Shown piece after piece: positions 31,983-33,397 of a DNA stretch of 33,397 nucleotides. The stretch comes from Lacrimispora celerecrescens (GTDB lineage: Bacteria > Bacillota > Clostridia > Lachnospirales > Lachnospiraceae): assembly GCF_000732605.1 (NCBI RefSeq), contig NZ_JPME01000047.1:3-33399 (forward strand), given 5' to 3'. Within the stretch, counting starts at the first letter, position 1, and each line of letters opens with the position of its first letter. Made by a program: the position numbers and the translations under genes. A model generated the notes under the pieces. That model had not been told where the DNA came from. It saw nothing but the letters and a program-made list of their open reading frames with translations, and did not search any database.

Positions 31983-32858
31983 ATGGCTGATTATATTGTC
32001 AGAGCTACGGCAGGGGATCATCAGATCCGTGCTTTTGCTGCTACTACCAGGGAACTGGTGGAACATGCAAGACAAGCTCATAATACAAGCCCTGTAGCTA
32101 CGGCTGCCTTAGGCAGACTTTTAACTGCGGGAAGCATGATGGGCATTATGATGAAGGGGGAAGATGATTTACTGACCTTAAAGATTCAGGGAAGCGGTCC
32201 GATAGAAGGCCTTACAGTGACTGCAGATTCAAAAGGAAATGTAAAGGGATACGCTTACAATCCTGGAGTCATGCTTCCTCCCAATCAGGCAGGTAAGCTG
32301 GATGTAGGCGGTGCAGTAGGAGAGGGAGTATTAAGTGTAATAAAAGATATCGGCCTCAAGGAGCCTTACATTGGACAGACGATCCTGGTGGGCGGTGAGA
32401 TTGCGGAAGATCTGACTTATTACTATGCTTCTTCAGAGCAAACGCCATCATCAGTGGCACTGGGTGTTTTAATGAATAAGGACAACACCGTAAAACAGGC
32501 CGGTGGTTTTATCCTGCAGCTTCTGCCGGGAGCCTCTGAGGAAATCATTGGAGGTCTGGAGAAAAAGCTTGGAGAAATTACCTCGATCACAGATCTTTTG
32601 GATCAGGGAGATACACCGGAGATGATCCTCGAACATATTCTTGGAGAGTTCGGTCTGGATCTGATGGAGCAGGTGCCTACCCAATTTTATTGCAACTGTG
32701 ATAAAGCCAGAGTGGAAAAGGCGTTAATCAGCATCGGAAGGAAAGAACTTCAGGAAATGATTGACGAAGGGAAGAGCATTGAGGTGAACTGCCATTTCTG
32801 CAATAAGAATTATGAGTTTACAATAGAAGATTTAGAAAGTCTGCGTGATAAGTCATAA
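31983..32858 (+). CDS. hslO: Redox-regulated chaperone Hsp33
   Basis: A 291-residue Hsp33, a holdase chaperone switched on by oxidation and unfolding. All four zinc-binding cysteines are present near the C-terminus: Cys237 and 239 (CNC) and Cys270 and 273 (CHFC). The N-terminal core motifs (TSPVATAALGRLLTAGSMMG, and the GPIEGLTVTADSKG strand) are typical. Full length. It follows the methyltransferase by one base and has no separate strong Shine-Dalgarno site, GGAA being the best candidate. Confidence 0.96.
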   Translation: MADYIVRATAGDHQIRAFAATTRELVEHARQAHNTSPVATAALGRLLTAGSMMGIMMKGEDDLLTLKIQGSGPIEGLTVTADSKGNVKGYAYNPGVMLPPNQAGKLDVGGAVGEGVLSVIKDIGLKEPYIGQTILVGGEIAEDLTYYYASSEQTPSSVALGVLMNKDNTVKQAGGFILQLLPGASEEIIGGLEKKLGEITSITDLLDQGDTPEMILEHILGEFGLDLMEQVPTQFYCNCDKARVEKALISIGRKELQEMIDEGKSIEVNCHFCNKNYEFTIEDLESLRDKS

Positions 32859-32869
32859 GGCAAGGTCAT

Positions 32870-32897
32870 CAAAAAGAGCCATCCACTGGATGGCTCT
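32870..32897 (-). terminator. Terminator for second cold-shock gene
   Basis: AGAGCCATCC (32875-32884) with GGATGGCTCT (32888-32897), a perfect 10-bp stem with a three-base loop. On the minus strand it is followed by TTTTT. It sits in the gap between the convergent hslO and cold-shock genes and may also slow hslO transcription. Confidence 0.8.
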
Positions 32898-32965
32898 AAT
32901 CGTAATCATGTGAAACAATATAACTTCTTCCTATATTGAAAAAAGGTACACTGATGAGTCAATGA

Positions 32966-33163
32966 TTATAATTTGGTAACGTTTGTAGCCTGTGGTCCCT
33001 TAGCTCCGTCTACAACATCGAACTCTACTGCAGCGCCTTCATCTAAAGACTTGAAGCCGTCCATGCTAAGACCTGAGTAGTGAACAAATACATCGTTACC
33101 CTGTTCGTCGGAAATAAATCCGTAACCCTTTTGGTTGTTAAACCACTTAACTGTACCTTTCAT
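32966..33163 (-). CDS. Cold-shock protein (CspA family)
   Basis: A 65-residue single cold-shock domain. RNP1 KGYGFI (12-19 region) and RNP2 VFVHY are present. The sequence differs from the paralogue at 17414-17614 (for example [15 protein letters not shown] against [15 protein letters not shown]). GGAGG before the ATG at 33163, with a leader hairpin (GTTACAG/CTGTAAC, about 33196-33214) between promoter and start. It is convergent with hslO. Confidence 0.96.
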   Translation of the reverse strand: MKGTVKWFNNQKGYGFISDEQGNDVFVHYSGLSMDGFKSLDEGAAVEFDVVDGAKGPQATNVTKL

Positions 33164-33223
33164 TATGATACCTCCAAAATGAATAAAAAGTTGTACTGTT
33201 ACAGGATATCTGTAACCTCCCTA

Positions 33224-33252
33224 AGAATAGCATAAAAAGGGAAAGGTGTCAA
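33224..33252 (-). promoter_or_regulatory. Sigma-A promoter of second cold-shock gene
   Basis: On the minus strand TTGACA (33252-33247), 17 bases, TATTCT (33229-33224). The -35 is perfect; the predicted leader is about 55 bases. Confidence 0.8.
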
Positions 33253-33397
33253 ACGTTTTCCGTCTTAAAAATCAAGAAATCTTCATTAAAAAATAAAGGG
33301 GAAATAAGTAGTAAAAACGGAGAAATTTGTGGTAAAATGGGAAAAGATTCTTTTGCAAGGATAAAAAGGTGAAAGCAAAATCTGAATAACAACACAG
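33253..33397 (+). other. Gene-free window end
   Basis: AT-rich sequence without a complete gene. AAAGGTG near 33365-33371 could be the ribosome binding site of a gene starting beyond the window; a GTG at that point opens only six codons before a stop. Confidence 0.3.

Noticed and set aside
1-33397. CRISPR array, tRNA or rRNA genes, complete insertion sequence
   Set aside because: None could be recognised on either strand: no regularly spaced repeats, tRNA-like CCA arms with GTTC loops, or transposase with terminal inverted repeats.

Overview
The window looks like a chromosomal segment of an anaerobic, endospore-forming Clostridia member, most likely a Lachnospiraceae bacterium of the Lacrimispora / Clostridium cluster XIVa type. 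This is inferred from gene content: YIEGIA pair, Csp-like subtilases, spore-type LysM-GH18 enzyme, MscL with a C-terminal zinc ribbon, and Opp operons with strong AGGAGG ribosome binding sites. No rRNA, tRNA, CRISPR array or complete insertion sequence was seen.

Region 1 (1-5.2 kb). A tight five-gene operon joins a YIEGIA membrane protein and its small 'capping' partner to the three subunits of a molybdenum hydroxylase (Mo-cofactor, FAD and 2x[2Fe-2S] subunits). It is followed by a very Cys/Asn-rich 63-residue protein behind a sequence that fits the mother-cell sigma-K promoter consensus. Region 2 (5.3-10.2 kb) holds mscL, then two divergent, gaplessly aligned S8 proteins of the Csp (spore germination protease) type. 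Their shared 168-bp intergenic region carries a 21-bp inverted repeat that places a sigma-E-like promoter in front of each gene. Both proteins have Gly where the catalytic Ser is expected, so they may be pseudoproteases. A hypothetical gene follows.

Region 3 (about 10.2-20.4 kb) is visibly more AT-rich and reads as an accessory island: a peptidase-E-like protein, XRE regulators (one intact, two broken), a membrane-anchored MutS-like ATPase, a lipoprotein, a LysM-GH18 protein with an altered active-site motif, a cold-shock gene with a long hairpin leader, several very small proteins, a GNAT acetyltransferase, and an SOS-type locus with two LexA boxes around a 0.3-kb segment and a small unknown protein.

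Region 4 (20.4-30.4 kb) is a peptide-uptake locus: oppA, an attenuating hairpin, oppBCDF, a CutC-family TIM-barrel protein, a DeoR-type regulator that overlaps cutC, and an 865-residue cytosolic transglutaminase-like protein with one intact and one degenerate core and a thioredoxin-like C-terminus. I read this as a candidate system for importing and processing unusual (perhaps sugar-linked or cross-linked) peptides; that is inference. Region 5 (30.4-33.4 kb) has a promoter, a leader with two related hairpins, a SEC-C zinc protein, a SAM methyltransferase, hslO (Hsp33) and a second convergent cold-shock gene.

Best candidates for something undescribed: the Opp-CutC-DeoR-transglutaminase locus, the mirrored Csp-like pseudoprotease pair, the YIEGIA-molybdenum hydroxylase operon, the double-LexA-box locus and the tandem-hairpin leader.
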